In this document: positions 30,269 through 45,529 of the stretch, piece after piece
Position numbering within the stretch: position 1 is the first letter of the stretch
Layout: the number at the start of each line of letters is the position of its first letter
Source of the DNA: Saccharomyces mikatae IFO 1815
Taxonomy: Eukaryota; Ascomycota; Saccharomycetes; Saccharomycetales; Saccharomycetaceae
Reading direction: 5' to 3'
Assembly: GCF_947241705.1 (NCBI RefSeq)
Contig: NC_079270.1
Span: 682,001-746,000 of the forward strand
Length of the DNA: 64,000 nucleotides
Notes under the pieces: generated by a model
Database searches by the model: none
Told to the model about the DNA's origin: nothing
The model's input: the letters and a program-made list of their open reading frames with translations, nothing else
Translations under genes and position numbers: made by a program

Positions 30269-31681
30269 TCAGTTTTCCTTTTCTCTTTCAGATTCTTCCT
30301 GTTCCTTTAATCTTTTTTCTTCCAATTCCTTTTTTACTTGTTGTTCTTTATTGGCATAGTCAAGATTTAACTTTTCAATTTCCTTTTCCACAGATTCAAT
30401 GTTTTGTTTTGTTTGTTCCTCTTGCTTCGATGAAAGTTCTTCATGTTTCTTCTTCAATTGTTCAACGGTGACCTTTACATCATCATTGTTAATTGGAACA
30501 GTGACGTCCAATTCAGCCAAAGTAGCAATTAGCGTTGGCTCCAATGTAAACTTACCGTCGACTTTGTTGAAAATGGAAGCGGTTTGCTCGGTTTGAGTGT
30601 TCTTTTGCTGGTTCTTCTTCTTGTATTTCTTGGATTTGGATGGTGCAACATTAACGAAATCATCCTTCTTTGGTGTGACCAAAACCAAATCATCAGCAAC
30701 AACTTTTCTGGCAGGTTTGGTTTCCATAACATTGTCACTTAGATCGGCCAGAATGTTTTTCTTGGGCTTCACATAAGTTGGGTCTAAGACAAGCAACGAA
30801 TTTTCAATGGCACCAATTTCATAAGTGAAGGCTGGAATTTTGGCGTGAGTCAACTTTTCTTGCAGTTTGCCCATGTCAACATCCTTCTGTTCCAAAAGTT
30901 TGGATAACTTTTGTTCTTCTTCACGTTTCAAACGTTCCTTGTCCAATTTAGCCCTGAAGGATTTGAATTCATTGTCAAAATCAGCTCTTATTTGTCTAAT
31001 TTGACTGTATAATTCATCACGTTTCTTGTATAAGGCAGTACGTTTGTTGAATAAAGTCTGTCTTTTGTCGTAAACACCTTGAGTCTTTGAGTGAATATCG
31101 TTCAGTTTTTGTTGATTCTCTTCGAATTGATTAGAAATCTCTTTTGAGTTCAATCCATTCAATTCTTCCTTAAGCTGGTTGATTTTAGCCTTGTCAGCAT
31201 CAACGGACTTTCTAATTGGCTCAATGTTAACTAAATCTTTGATCAATTTATTTAAAGATTGCATTTCTTTGACTAATAATTTTTCTTGAACCAAAGAAAG
31301 ATCACCAGACGCAATAGACTCTTCAATCTCATTGATTCTTTGTTTTGCCTCTGCAGTGGAGGAAAACTTAGCCTTTTTACCTAATTTTTCCTCAATTTGA
31401 TTGTTTTTTCTCTTGATTTGAGCGTCCAATTGCTTGATAGAATCGTGAATGTTGCTTCTACGGTTTTTCAAGTCGGCTTGAATTTTGATAATTTCTTTGC
31501 TCTTATCTTGCAACTTCTTGCGCTCTTGTTGAGTGGTATCGTTTACCTGGTGTTGGTCGACTTGTTTTCTAATTAAACCAATTTCAGTATCAATTTTCTT
31601 CAATTGAGCGTTAAGAGTGTCCAATTTCTTGTCTCTAACAGAAACATCTGGACGTTTGAACTTGTGTTGTTGGGAAGACAT
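30269..31681 (-). CDS. BFR1: Polysome- and mRNP-associated coiled-coil protein Bfr1
   Basis: Protein of 470 residues, the S. cerevisiae length. It associates with polysomes at the ER and with the Scp160 mRNP complex, and was found as a multicopy suppressor of brefeldin A sensitivity. Lys/Glu/Gln-rich coiled coil covers residues about 15-300 and again about 400-470. The central segment around 330-400 (with KSKKYKKKNQQKN and TFTYEIGAIE-like hydrophobic patches before it) is less helical. No catalytic motif. A Reb1-type site lies about 300 bases upstream. It reads in the same direction as MRM1, which lies upstream of it. Confidence 0.95.
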   Translation of the reverse strand: MSSQQHKFKRPDVSVRDKKLDTLNAQLKKIDTEIGLIRKQVDQHQVNDTTQQERKKLQDKSKEIIKIQADLKNRRSNIHDSIKQLDAQIKRKNNQIEEKLGKKAKFSSTAEAKQRINEIEESIASGDLSLVQEKLLVKEMQSLNKLIKDLVNIEPIRKSVDADKAKINQLKEELNGLNSKEISNQFEENQQKLNDIHSKTQGVYDKRQTLFNKRTALYKKRDELYSQIRQIRADFDNEFKSFRAKLDKERLKREEEQKLSKLLEQKDVDMGKLQEKLTHAKIPAFTYEIGAIENSLLVLDPTYVKPKKNILADLSDNVMETKPARKVVADDLVLVTPKKDDFVNVAPSKSKKYKKKNQQKNTQTEQTASIFNKVDGKFTLEPTLIATLAELDVTVPINNDDVKVTVEQLKKKHEELSSKQEEQTKQNIESVEKEIEKLNLDYANKEQQVKKELEEKRLKEQEESEREKEN

Positions 31682-32076
31682 GGTAACGGTTATGCTGTTG
31701 AAAGTATGCTATTACGTTGATAAGAGGAGGGAAAGGAAAATCAGTTCAGTTGTGAATAAAACCGAAGGAAAAATGACTAGAAGGAGTGAAAAATATAGAA
31801 GGAGGGAAATAGAAGAGAAAAGGATAAACCTAAAATAGAAAACGGACTCCGTGATACTTTAATGCTATGTCTAATGCATGCAGGCTACTTAGGAACGCAA
31901 TCTGGCTTTTAAATGTTCGAGATAAAATGCGAACTACGTGTCCAACGTCGTCGAGATCAGTTATTTTTTTCACCGCAGTTGTGCGGGTAAGGAGGTTTTA
32001 CGTACCGACATATATATATATAGAGGTGTATGAATATATGAACATTAAAGCAGATCTATGACACTCTATATGACAG
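31682..32076. promoter_or_regulatory. BFR1 promoter and MRM1 3' end
   Basis: A 395-base gap between two minus-strand genes. It holds a purine-rich tract next to BFR1 (31720-31835), a Reb1-type core at 31984-31990 and a short TA run near 32012-32022. Plus-strand frames here were judged spurious. Confidence 0.5.
31984..31990 (+). promoter_or_regulatory. Reb1-type site upstream of BFR1
   Basis: Exact CGGGTAA core, 303 bases upstream of the BFR1 ATG and about 90 bases past the MRM1 stop. It could serve the BFR1 promoter or roadblock termination from MRM1; both roles are known for Reb1. Inferred. Confidence 0.45.
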
Positions 32077-33315
32077 TTATTTACAGGTCAGGATATTATT
32101 TATCAATAATGCAGTAGCCACACTCACGTTTAGCGAATCAACAATTGGCTCTTGGGCCCGGTCGCGTATCTTGGAGCCGCCAAAGTGTATTTCGACAAAA
32201 AAGTCACTCCTCATCTTCAGATTCGTTCGTACGCCCTGACTTTCGTTCCCTACCACAAGCACAACCGGAAGCTCACTACATATCCCATTCAAATCTGGCA
32301 CACTGAGAGTTTTCCCAGTGGTGTACTTTTCTGCAGTAGCATCAGATAAGTGGCTTGTAATAAATGTCCAACCACCCATTTCTTGTGACTTGGTGAAAAA
32401 TTCCAGAGGTTTATCTACGTAAAATATAGGCAGAAGCTCGAGGCCACCGCTACTTGTCTTGGATACTACAGGTGTCAAGGGAGAACAGTTCTTCCTCGAC
32501 ATGACAATAAAGTCCGCTCCTAAGAAGTACGCACTTCGAATAATAGCCCCAATGTTATGTGGGTCAGTGATTTCGTCCAGATACAATCCCAGTGGAAAGT
32601 TCTTAAAATCTGATTTCGTACTATAGGGCAGTTCATGTGCAATGTCTTCGTTGTTAAAACTGAACTCGTGAACGGTCAGCTCTGCTGAGCTAGTGTCTAC
32701 GTCTCCTAAATATACGATCTCCATAGGTTGCAGGGGTTTCGTTTCGAGAGCAATGTTATTGTGTACCCCGTAATTGGTCAACAAGTTCAATCTGTGTTTG
32801 TCCACTGACTCCGTCTTAATCTTCAGTTCATCGGCTTGCTGCAAAATCTTACTAGGGATAGTGCCATGGTACAATAGTCGAGAATGAGAACTTCTCTTTG
32901 GGTTCAATAACGCTGCATAAACACTGTTCGTACCATAGACATACTCAAAGAAAGGGTTGTCATTCATGAGCTTCTGAACAGTATTCTTGCTGTGAAACTT
33001 GGATTTATGCCTTTTTTGGTCTATTTTGGCCTGGTTCTTGATCTCCCTTAACTTGTCAACGTGGGCCTTTTTCTTCCCATATGGATCTGCTTCATGGCCC
33101 TTTTCCCTGGCATGCACATGAGCAAACTTCCTCCTAAACCACGAGGCTTTGTCCTCATTCAACGTTTCCCACTGTTTCTTTCTGGTACTATTCTGCTGCG
33201 GGAAAAACTTGTCGAAAGATGACGACTTTTTCTTAGCTCTTGTCTTAAGAGCTTGCTGGACGCTAGGCCCCACCGCCAGGTATCTTTTGAACACCGCATT
33301 AGTGAGAATAGTCAT
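32077..33315 (-). CDS. MRM1: Mitochondrial 21S rRNA ribose methyltransferase
   Basis: A SpoU/TrmH-family 2'-O-methyltransferase of 412 residues that in S. cerevisiae methylates a universally conserved guanosine in the mitochondrial 21S rRNA peptidyl-transferase region (older name PET56). The N-terminal 40 or so residues are basic and suit mitochondrial import. The C-terminal catalytic fold shows the three SpoU motifs in order: NIGAIIRSAYFLGADFIV, LVVGNESQGVR and LNVSVATALLI. The gene shares a 223-base divergent promoter with HIS3. A Puf3-type motif runs through its last codons and stop. Confidence 0.96.
   Translation of the reverse strand: MTILTNAVFKRYLAVGPSVQQALKTRAKKKSSSFDKFFPQQNSTRKKQWETLNEDKASWFRRKFAHVHAREKGHEADPYGKKKAHVDKLREIKNQAKIDQKRHKSKFHSKNTVQKLMNDNPFFEYVYGTNSVYAALLNPKRSSHSRLLYHGTIPSKILQQADELKIKTESVDKHRLNLLTNYGVHNNIALETKPLQPMEIVYLGDVDTSSAELTVHEFSFNNEDIAHELPYSTKSDFKNFPLGLYLDEITDPHNIGAIIRSAYFLGADFIVMSRKNCSPLTPVVSKTSSGGLELLPIFYVDKPLEFFTKSQEMGGWTFITSHLSDATAEKYTTGKTLSVPDLNGICSELPVVLVVGNESQGVRTNLKMRSDFFVEIHFGGSKIRDRAQEPIVDSLNVSVATALLINNILTCK
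32078..32087 (-). promoter_or_regulatory. Puf3-type motif overlapping the MRM1 stop codon
   Basis: On the mRNA strand the sequence reads CCTGTAAATA, with the last bases being the start of the TAA stop. It is a full Puf3 core with C at the -2 position, but inside the coding end rather than in the 3' UTR. See findings. Confidence 0.45.
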
Positions 33316-33419
33316 AACACGATCCTTTCCCGCTGTGTTTGTTTAACTGTTTTAGTTTCTCCTAGCACACTCTTTATTTTTATGCCTCGGTAACGATTTT
33401 CTTTTTTTTTCAATTGTGA

Positions 33420-33426
33420 GTGACTC
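33420..33426 (+). promoter_or_regulatory. Gcn4 site of HIS3
   Basis: GTGACTC followed by a T run, 113 bases before the HIS3 ATG. It is in the same place, with the same T-rich flank, as the classical TGACTC Gcn4 element of S. cerevisiae HIS3. It mediates induction on amino-acid starvation in that species. Confidence 0.85.
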
Positions 33427-33470
33427 TTTTTTTTTCCTAGCGATTTGAATATCACCTCTGCATGATACAA

Positions 33471-33480
33471 TATATATAAG
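33471..33480 (+). promoter_or_regulatory. TATA element of HIS3
   Basis: TATATATAAG, 68 bases before the HIS3 ATG and 45 bases past the Gcn4 site, fits the regulated TATA element of HIS3. A palindromic TTCTTCGAAGAA follows at 33491-33502. Confidence 0.7.
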
Positions 33481-33487
33481 GAAGTGA

Positions 33488-36336
<2,849 letters not shown>

Positions 36337-37194
36337 TTTCGGGCGCGCTAGGAGGGGAAGTTTTTTCTTTCTTTTCTAGTATGTTCTTTATTTTCTTTCT
36401 CTGATCACTTTTTTAACCAAGTCCTGAAAATACTGTGTTGTTTGTTTCTCTCTAGCCATTGATTGGCCCCATATGTTTTATTTCCCCTTATTGGGAGCCA
36501 ATAACCTGTTACTTTTTTTTCTCCGCTCTATTTTTCTTTTACCTTTTAACCACTGATTATTTTTTATCTTTTTCCTTTCATGGTTCTAATATTATTTTAC
36601 AATTGTACTATAGAATGCCTTTGCTAATATTAACTAAAAACTAAAGATTTCACTATGAATATAAGCAATTAAGATTTACATCTTTTAACGAAAAGATGAA
36701 GGAATTATTATCATTTTACTATTTTTTCCACCATATTTGCTTAATTGCTTTAACCAATCTATTCATCGGACTGATTATTATTACATTATTTTTTTATTTT
36801 TTACTCTCCCTTTTTCAGTTTTCTTCGAATAGAGACTTTATTTTGAACAGTGTTTTTGACCTTTTTTGTTTGTTATTGTTACTTTTTACCTTACGAAAAT
36901 ATTCTTACTGTTCACAGTACCATTGTATAATAGTATTCATTTCCTTCCTACACTTTCTCTCCCTTTTCTGAGTCAAGGCCCTTTTTATTTTCCTGCCTTA
37001 TTCTATAATTTATTTGTGTTTTGTAGATAGAATAAACATCAACAGTATAATTCATAATACTTTCTATTGCTTATTTCCTGTGTATTCTTTCCTGAGTTAA
37101 CTTTAGTTTTTCAGACTACTTAAAGGGTTCCCCTACTTAAATATTTACATGTGCGCTACTAAATATTGACTCACGGTCAAAGGAATAGTGAATC
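36337..37194. other. DED1-GEP3 intergenic region, T-rich
   Basis: 858 bases between convergent genes. The plus strand is strikingly T-rich from 36360 to 37030. An ATG-initiated frame (36696-36971, 91 codons) encodes an almost wholly hydrophobic peptide, as T-rich DNA does by chance, and is not called. A Puf3-type motif of GEP3 lies at the right end. No RNA gene was recognised. Confidence 0.6.
37142..37151 (-). promoter_or_regulatory. Puf3-type 3' UTR motif of GEP3
   Basis: On the mRNA strand CATGTAAATA, a full match to the Puf3 element including the upstream C, 44-53 bases past the GEP3 stop. Sense orientation. Binding is inferred. Confidence 0.6.
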
Positions 37195-38886
37195 TTACCA
37201 CTGGTAATACCAATATGGATTTTTCTTTCTTTCTAGGTCTTTAACTACATCATAAGGATCATCATCTGCAAATCTTCTAGCGGATAAATCCCTCTTTGTT
37301 TTTTCTAAGTATAATTGCTTTACCGCATTTAGAACATCTGTTTCATCTTTGGCCACTTCGTACAGGGAACTGACGATGGGCCTGTCCCTAGGACAGCTTG
37401 GTTCTCTGCCATGTGTTTCAATATAGTGTTGGTAACCAGATTCAATTAAGTTTTCTAGTGGTTCTCTGATGCCCACTTTGATACTCCGCGGTACCCATAT
37501 TTCATGAAGCCCTTTAAACTCATATTTCCCTGTTGTTCGTAACAAAAGATACCCTACATCCTTTAGGACAATTTCTATACTTCCGATGAACGGAGGAATC
37601 GCATATCTTTTGTATTGATCTTTGTCGCACATTATGCTTTTGATTCCACAATATTGTGATAGTGGATGTGTACCTGTTGATGATATACACGACTTGAATG
37701 TGTCAATTCCTTTTTCAATATTCTTAAATGTTGTTGATTGGCCTGGTATGTATTTTACTATTTGGTTTATGGATCCTTTGGGAGGTATCAAGTAGAAAAT
37801 TCCTCCCACAGTATAACACCCCCCCCGTGAAGTGCCCTTCATAGATTCGTAATTTTTTTTTTTCATATGCCTATGATTAAATAAATCTGTTTTTCGTAAT
37901 CTTTGGAGCCAATTCTCATCAATTACTTCTTCTAATCTTAATTCAGTCGGGGCACTTGAATAGCCTGGCAAATCAAATAGAGTCTTATTTTCTACCTGAT
38001 AGGCTTGTACGGATCTTGTTAGATTGGGAATATGCGATACACCAGCCGCTTGAATCTTGAAAAAATCCTTGGGACTAGTAAGAGCCTCTTGTATCACTTC
38101 TCTCGAAGGAGAGCAGACTTTCCCAGTAGGATCAATCTGAACCTTATATCCCAGATATTTTTGTAGAAGAGTATTGATCAAGGTAGATTTACCAACATTA
38201 GGGTTGCCTAGTAGATATGTATAGTTTTTAAAGTAGTTATAAAACATTGAAATGTTCCAGTTTTTCAGCGCAGATATGGCGAATGTTTTATTTGAATCAA
38301 TCCTTAAAGTATATTTTAGAAATTGCTTCATGAATATAGGGACTTTTTTGATAGCAGTGTTTTTGCTTTTGAAAAGTTGATCGCTTTTCGTCAACACTAG
38401 TGTAGTATCTAAATCATTTCTTTTCAAAATGTTAGGATTCAAATGTAACGGAAATTCTACGATGGGGACAATATGCATGATATTTGAGCCTTTAGGAACA
38501 TAGCTCAAAACATCATCTAGTTTGCTCTCAGGAAATTCTTCAACCTTGTAATGATTATGATGGACGGCATCACTGCACCTTTTGCAAATTACTCTTGATG
38601 GCAATTCCTTTTTTGTATTTTCGATATCATCGAGACACCTGCGATCTCGACCATGTTGAACTGCCTGCTTCGAGAGTTGAATGTCCTGGCTGAATAGTAT
38701 ATACTTCAGCTCTTGAATTCCTAGGTTCGATTTTGAATCAGGTAGATTTTTTGGCTTCGTATAGTATCCTGGTTTGCTTGAATCTTGATCCTGTAATCTA
38801 ATGGAACACGATGCACATTTCACTTTTGCTATCACAGAATAAGAAAACTGGCGTGCGCCTCGAATAACATTCCTCACTTTAAACAT
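37195..38886 (-). CDS. GEP3: Mitochondrial circularly permuted GTPase Gep3 (Mtg3)
   Basis: A YqeH-type GTPase of 563 residues required for assembly of the mitochondrial small ribosomal subunit and 15S rRNA maturation. The order of GTP-binding motifs is circularly permuted, as in the family: G4 TKSD (166-169) and G5 SAL (205-207) precede G1 GNPNVGKST (227-235) and G3 DLPG (305-308). Paired cysteines CASC (24-27) and CKRC (101-104) recall the N-terminal zinc motif of YqeH. The N-terminus is basic, suiting mitochondrial import. Slightly longer than the roughly 556 residues in S. cerevisiae. It has a 3' Puf3-type motif and a divergent promoter with NOC2. Confidence 0.94.
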   Translation of the reverse strand: MFKVRNVIRGARQFSYSVIAKVKCASCSIRLQDQDSSKPGYYTKPKNLPDSKSNLGIQELKYILFSQDIQLSKQAVQHGRDRRCLDDIENTKKELPSRVICKRCSDAVHHNHYKVEEFPESKLDDVLSYVPKGSNIMHIVPIVEFPLHLNPNILKRNDLDTTLVLTKSDQLFKSKNTAIKKVPIFMKQFLKYTLRIDSNKTFAISALKNWNISMFYNYFKNYTYLLGNPNVGKSTLINTLLQKYLGYKVQIDPTGKVCSPSREVIQEALTSPKDFFKIQAAGVSHIPNLTRSVQAYQVENKTLFDLPGYSSAPTELRLEEVIDENWLQRLRKTDLFNHRHMKKKNYESMKGTSRGGCYTVGGIFYLIPPKGSINQIVKYIPGQSTTFKNIEKGIDTFKSCISSTGTHPLSQYCGIKSIMCDKDQYKRYAIPPFIGSIEIVLKDVGYLLLRTTGKYEFKGLHEIWVPRSIKVGIREPLENLIESGYQHYIETHGREPSCPRDRPIVSSLYEVAKDETDVLNAVKQLYLEKTKRDLSARRFADDDPYDVVKDLERKKNPYWYYQW

Positions 38887-39023
38887 TCCCGCATATTAAA
38901 TTGCTTCGAGTAATCGGTTGAAGTGTTAGAAAGGTTATTCCATAAATACCGTTCGATCACATATGTATTGTCCTCAAACTCTAGTAGGGCAATAAAAATT
39001 ATACATCATCTTGAACGATTTTT

Positions 39024-39061
39024 TGAAAAATTTTCTGATTTTTTTTTTCCGATGAGATGAG
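39024..39061 (+). promoter_or_regulatory. RRPE plus PAC elements of NOC2
   Basis: TGAAAAATTTTC (39024-39035) is a textbook ribosomal-RNA-processing element. CGATGAGATGAG (39050-39061) holds two overlapping GATGAG PAC cores. They are 115-152 bases before the NOC2 ATG, in the usual order and distance for Stb3- and Dot6/Tod6-controlled ribosome-biogenesis genes. Confidence 0.75.
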
Positions 39062-39067
39062 CATTGA

Positions 39068-41293
<2,226 letters not shown>

Positions 41294-41614
41294 CGATTCA
41301 ACAAGTATTGAATTTTTGGCTTTAAAATTCAAATCTGTAGAATGTGTATAATAAACAGAAGTTTTTTAAAAGTGTATATATTATGTGCATGCATCGTCCT
41401 TTTGCGAATTAGAATTTTTATATCTTAGCTTATTACTGAACATAAAAATGCATTACACCTTTGATCCATGGTAAGAAAAGAAACTGCGACAGAAACCAAA
41501 TTTGAGAGGATACAGTATGAGGTTATATAAGTTTTTATGCTTTTGACTCACTAAAAGTTTTTCACGAACATCATTGCCAAGTAAAATAAAACTTAGTGCG
41601 AAAAATGCAACTTT
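41294..41614. other. NOC2-RET1 intergenic region
   Basis: 321 bases between convergent genes, AT-rich, holding both 3' ends. Nothing else recognised. Confidence 0.6.
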
Positions 41615-44600
41615 TCATTGTTGAAATATATCTTCTAGCCTTAATCTTGGAGCAATGTTCATGGATAATAATTCCTGGAATAATAGTTTTGCTGCATATG
41701 GGATAGTCATTTTGATAATATTTTCCGCACTTTTACAGGTAGTACACCAACCACTATAGCCCATTAATCCACACTTGTCGCAGACGTCAACTTCAAAGGC
41801 ATCTGAGCTAATCATCAACCTTTCTAATAATAGCTGAGAAGCACCATAAGCAATTACACAGTCTCTTTCCATTTCACCCAATCTCAGACCACCATCTCTG
41901 GATCTACCCTCAGTCGGTTGACGTGTCAAGACGGCTCTTGGACCACGGGCTCTTGCGTGCATCTTATCTAGAACCATATGCTTTAATTTTTGGTAATAGA
42001 TTGGGCCAAAAAAGATATAAGCCTGTAAACATTCACCTGTTATGCCCGAGTATAACATATCCTTACCCGAATAATTGAAACCTTGGTCAACCAGAATTTT
42101 GGACATATCTTCAAGTTTAGAACCACCAAAACACGTACCGTATTCCAAAGTGCCATTCATTACACCAGCTTTACCAGATATTAATTCGATCATTTTACCC
42201 ACAGTCATACGGGATGGGAAACCGTGAGGATTCATGATGATATCTGGAACTATACCTTGATCGTTGAAAGGCATATCTTCCTGCTTGACTATAATACCAC
42301 AAACACCTTTTTGACCATGTCTAGAAGAAAACTTATCACCCAATTCAGGTCTTCTGTTTTGCCTTAACAAAACTTTGATTAATGCTTGATCATTATCTGA
42401 AACAGACATCATAACTTGATCAATGTGGGAAGGTTCTGGACCTCTATAAATTACTGGAGCTTCCCTGTATTGTGTTTGGACGTTTACGTTATTTGGGTTT
42501 GGAGCATCTGCAGAATTAGTTGGAACAGATTTATTAATATAAATTTGGCCACTTTGAACCTTCATACCCACTTCACCTAGACCATCAGGACCCAGTGATT
42601 GATGTTGCCAAATAGGTTCTCCACTCTCGTCAACACGCATACCGCCGATGATATCTTGGGTATGGTTTGCATATCTTTTCAAAACAGTGGTTGTCTTTCT
42701 ACGAGTTTCACAACGACCAAAACCTCTATCGATAGATGACTTATTGAGAACTAAAGCATCCTCAATATCATAACCAGAATATGACATTACTGCAACTGTA
42801 GCATTTTGACCAGCAGGCAATTTATCATAATCAATTAATTCAATTGTTTTAGTTTTGACCATTGGCTGTTGTGGATAAGTCATCAAGTATAATAATGTAT
42901 CAATTCTCTTGAATTGATTGTATGCAATTGCACCAATTGCTTGCTTACCCATCGCACATTGATATGTATTACGAGGAGATTGGTTATGATGCGGATATGG
43001 AATTAAACCAGCAACGGCACCTAAAATGGTGAAGGGCTCAATTTCTAAATGTGTCATTGAGGGAATAACGTCCTTTTCATACAATGCAATATAAGAATCG
43101 TTTTCCTCATTTACATCTAAATATTCCACCAATCCGAGCTTCAAAAAATCATCAAAATCTAACTTTCCGTCGAGTAATTGACGCAAATGTGTATCTTTCA
43201 CACGGGATTGCCCATCTGAAACAATAATTAAAGGTCTACAGATTCTACCACCATCAGTAGCAATATGAACAGCCATCTGGTGAGAATTTGAATAGATTGA
43301 GATAAACTCCGAGACTTTGCCCGTTCTTCTTAGATGTCTAAACTGAGTGACAAATTTTGTTGGAAACCTAATCGATCCAATCAAAGTACCATTTAAATAA
43401 ACACCGTAGTTTAAATGTAAAGATGCACTGTCAACCAAAGTTATATCTTCTACACCAAGAACATAACATAATCTCTTTATAGGTTCTTCTTCATCATCTG
43501 TAGTAATATGTGTCATTAATGCTAGATTTTTCACCAGACCACAGGCTTCACCTTCTGGGGTATCAGCAGTACAAAGCATACCGAACTGGGAAGGTTGCAA
43601 CGCTCTTGGACCAGAAACTTTTCTCGACTTTTCAAACTGAGATGAAATTCTTGTCATCATACCCAATGCAGAAATATAGGATAATCTAGAAAGAACGTGA
43701 GTAACACCCGCCCTTTCCATCTTAAATCTTTTAAGAGACCAGTTTCCTGTTGAAATAGCCCTGTTTAGTCCACTGGTAATATTATTTGAATGCACGTTGA
43801 TTGATAACAATGCATCGTATTCCATGGCTCTATTTGGTTTTTTTAACACTTTGTCGATACTGAGTTTGAAGTCATTATTAAACTTTTTGAATAAATCTTC
43901 GAATAGTAAAGAAATTAATTGACCGGCTAATTCAAGACGCTTATTACCAACATAATCTCTATCATCAATCATCTTGGGGTTATACATTGCCATTACCACT
44001 CTCCGAGTCATCATAGCAATGTACAAGGCCTTTTCTCTAAAGTCAAGGGCCTCTACAGTCAAGTGTGCGATAACTGTAGTAGCGATAGCTTCTATACCTT
44101 CTTGCAAAATGGTCAATTTTTGCCTTCTCATTGTCTTTACTTTTGCTCCGATATACTCTAAAGCTTGCTGTTGTGTATATATATCTAATTTTGAAGATTC
44201 CTCCAAATTGACAGCAAAAATATCTTGGTAGCTACTATCATTACCGCAAACCAATTGCATAATTTCCAAATCAGATAAAATCCCACAAGCTTTGAGAACA
44301 ACCGCGATCGGGATTTCTTCAGCAATGGAGTTATGTTTTAAATAAATTTTGCCATTCTTGGTGATAACATAAGTTTTAGATTTTCTTTCATGCGTAGAAG
44401 AAGTGACTGATGCCTGAACAATACCCTTCTTCTCATCTGCCTCGACAATAATACGATTCTTAGATAATTGTTCTTGAACAAGGATCACTTTTTCGGTACC
44501 GTTAACAATGAAGTAGCCACCTGGATCCAACGGGCATTCATTTAATTTGGCCATTCTTGACTCATCTGCATCATATAAAATACATTTATTAGATCTCAAC

Positions 44601-45064
44601 ATTATGGGCATCCTACCAATTTCCACGTCTTTATGCATAATAATGTTTCTACCTCTGGTATACTCTATATCCACGTAGATTGGCGCAGAGTACGTCATAT
44701 CTCTAAGTCTACACTCATGAGGTGGTGTCAAATAGTCTTTTGTCGAAGAAGAGGACTTCTTACCTACTCTAATATCGACATACTTCAGATAAAACTCTGG
44801 ATCGACATCACTCAATATCATTTGATTTGCCTTAATAATTTTCTTTAAATCTGTATCAACGAAGTAATTAAATGAATCAAGATGTTGCTTTACTAAACCT
44901 TTGACTTTCAAAAATGCTGGCAGAAGGTGCCACTTATCTTGAGCGGTATTGATCTCATCAGTTAGTTTCTTACCTTTATAGACTGGTTTCAATAAATCAT
45001 CAAAAGCCTCATCTTTCACATGTTTATGTATATGAGTTTTCCGTCTTTTCGTCGCAGCAACCAT
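41615..45064 (-). CDS. RET1: RNA polymerase III second-largest subunit
   Basis: Beta-like catalytic subunit C128 of Pol III, which transcribes tRNA genes, 5S rRNA and other small RNAs. It has 1149 residues, the S. cerevisiae length. The N-terminus is a basic leader ([19 protein letters not shown]). The lobe, protrusion and fork regions follow. The conserved [15 protein letters not shown] of the hybrid-binding region is near 908-922. The C-terminal zinc ribbon [16 protein letters not shown] is near 1095-1110. Mutations in this gene alter recognition of T-run terminators like the one after the tRNA gene in this window. The promoter has RRPE and PAC elements, shared with the divergent PTP2 side. 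Confidence 0.98.
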   Translation of the reverse strand: MVAATKRRKTHIHKHVKDEAFDDLLKPVYKGKKLTDEINTAQDKWHLLPAFLKVKGLVKQHLDSFNYFVDTDLKKIIKANQMILSDVDPEFYLKYVDIRVGKKSSSSTKDYLTPPHECRLRDMTYSAPIYVDIEYTRGRNIIMHKDVEIGRMPIMLRSNKCILYDADESRMAKLNECPLDPGGYFIVNGTEKVILVQEQLSKNRIIVEADEKKGIVQASVTSSTHERKSKTYVITKNGKIYLKHNSIAEEIPIAVVLKACGILSDLEIMQLVCGNDSSYQDIFAVNLEESSKLDIYTQQQALEYIGAKVKTMRRQKLTILQEGIEAIATTVIAHLTVEALDFREKALYIAMMTRRVVMAMYNPKMIDDRDYVGNKRLELAGQLISLLFEDLFKKFNNDFKLSIDKVLKKPNRAMEYDALLSINVHSNNITSGLNRAISTGNWSLKRFKMERAGVTHVLSRLSYISALGMMTRISSQFEKSRKVSGPRALQPSQFGMLCTADTPEGEACGLVKNLALMTHITTDDEEEPIKRLCYVLGVEDITLVDSASLHLNYGVYLNGTLIGSIRFPTKFVTQFRHLRRTGKVSEFISIYSNSHQMAVHIATDGGRICRPLIIVSDGQSRVKDTHLRQLLDGKLDFDDFLKLGLVEYLDVNEENDSYIALYEKDVIPSMTHLEIEPFTILGAVAGLIPYPHHNQSPRNTYQCAMGKQAIGAIAYNQFKRIDTLLYLMTYPQQPMVKTKTIELIDYDKLPAGQNATVAVMSYSGYDIEDALVLNKSSIDRGFGRCETRRKTTTVLKRYANHTQDIIGGMRVDESGEPIWQHQSLGPDGLGEVGMKVQSGQIYINKSVPTNSADAPNPNNVNVQTQYREAPVIYRGPEPSHIDQVMMSVSDNDQALIKVLLRQNRRPELGDKFSSRHGQKGVCGIIVKQEDMPFNDQGIVPDIIMNPHGFPSRMTVGKMIELISGKAGVMNGTLEYGTCFGGSKLEDMSKILVDQGFNYSGKDMLYSGITGECLQAYIFFGPIYYQKLKHMVLDKMHARARGPRAVLTRQPTEGRSRDGGLRLGEMERDCVIAYGASQLLLERLMISSDAFEVDVCDKCGLMGYSGWCTTCKSAENIIKMTIPYAAKLLFQELLSMNIAPRLRLEDIFQQ

Positions 45065-45529
45065 TTTTCAGCAAATACTCAGTCCCTAGTGCTTAGAACA
45101 CTCAATTATCGACACTTTAGACTCCCTTTACTTCTTTTCTAACCTATCCATATATCATCATCAGTCAACCACAGATCGAAAAATTTTCAACTCATCTAAT
45201 AATTTCACTTCCGTCGGGCGTGATTTGGACTATTACGCGCCTACTTCCTGGAACTATTTATATCTTTATGCATATAGTTGATTTGCCAATAAGGATTATA
45301 TATAAATATATACATACAAATTCTTTTCAGAAGTGCAAAATTCAAGGTGTCATCTTTCTTTAGCACAGCGTTGCAAACTTCAACAAGAAAGACGAAAAAC
45401 GCAATCTAAACACACCCATTTCCCTATTCCCCTCTCCCGCTTTGCACAGCCCTTTTCACTTGTTGGGAAGCTTAGGTCCGATCCAGCGCTATTAATAGCT
45501 TACAAGAAATAGGATCGACGCTACCATTG
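45065..45529. promoter_or_regulatory. RET1-PTP2 divergent promoter region
   Basis: 465 bases. The RET1-proximal part carries the RRPE/PAC pair. A TATA-like stretch lies around 45299-45310. The PTP2 side is pyrimidine-rich. No gene was seen. Confidence 0.6.
45178..45196 (-). promoter_or_regulatory. RRPE plus PAC elements of RET1
   Basis: GAAAAATTTTC (45178-45188) and CTCATC (45191-45196, GATGAG on the RET1 strand) lie only two bases apart, 114-132 bases upstream of the RET1 ATG. PAC was named for genes of polymerases A and C, so the pair fits a Pol III subunit. Confidence 0.7.

Noticed and set aside
31867-32061. Plus-strand 64-codon frame between BFR1 and MRM1
   Set aside because: S. cerevisiae has dubious frames in this area. 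It runs through a TA-rich stretch and a promoter, with no conserved features.
36696-36971. 91-codon hydrophobic frame downstream of DED1
   Set aside because: T-rich DNA yields Phe/Leu-rich translations by chance; no conserved motif and no homologue known to me.
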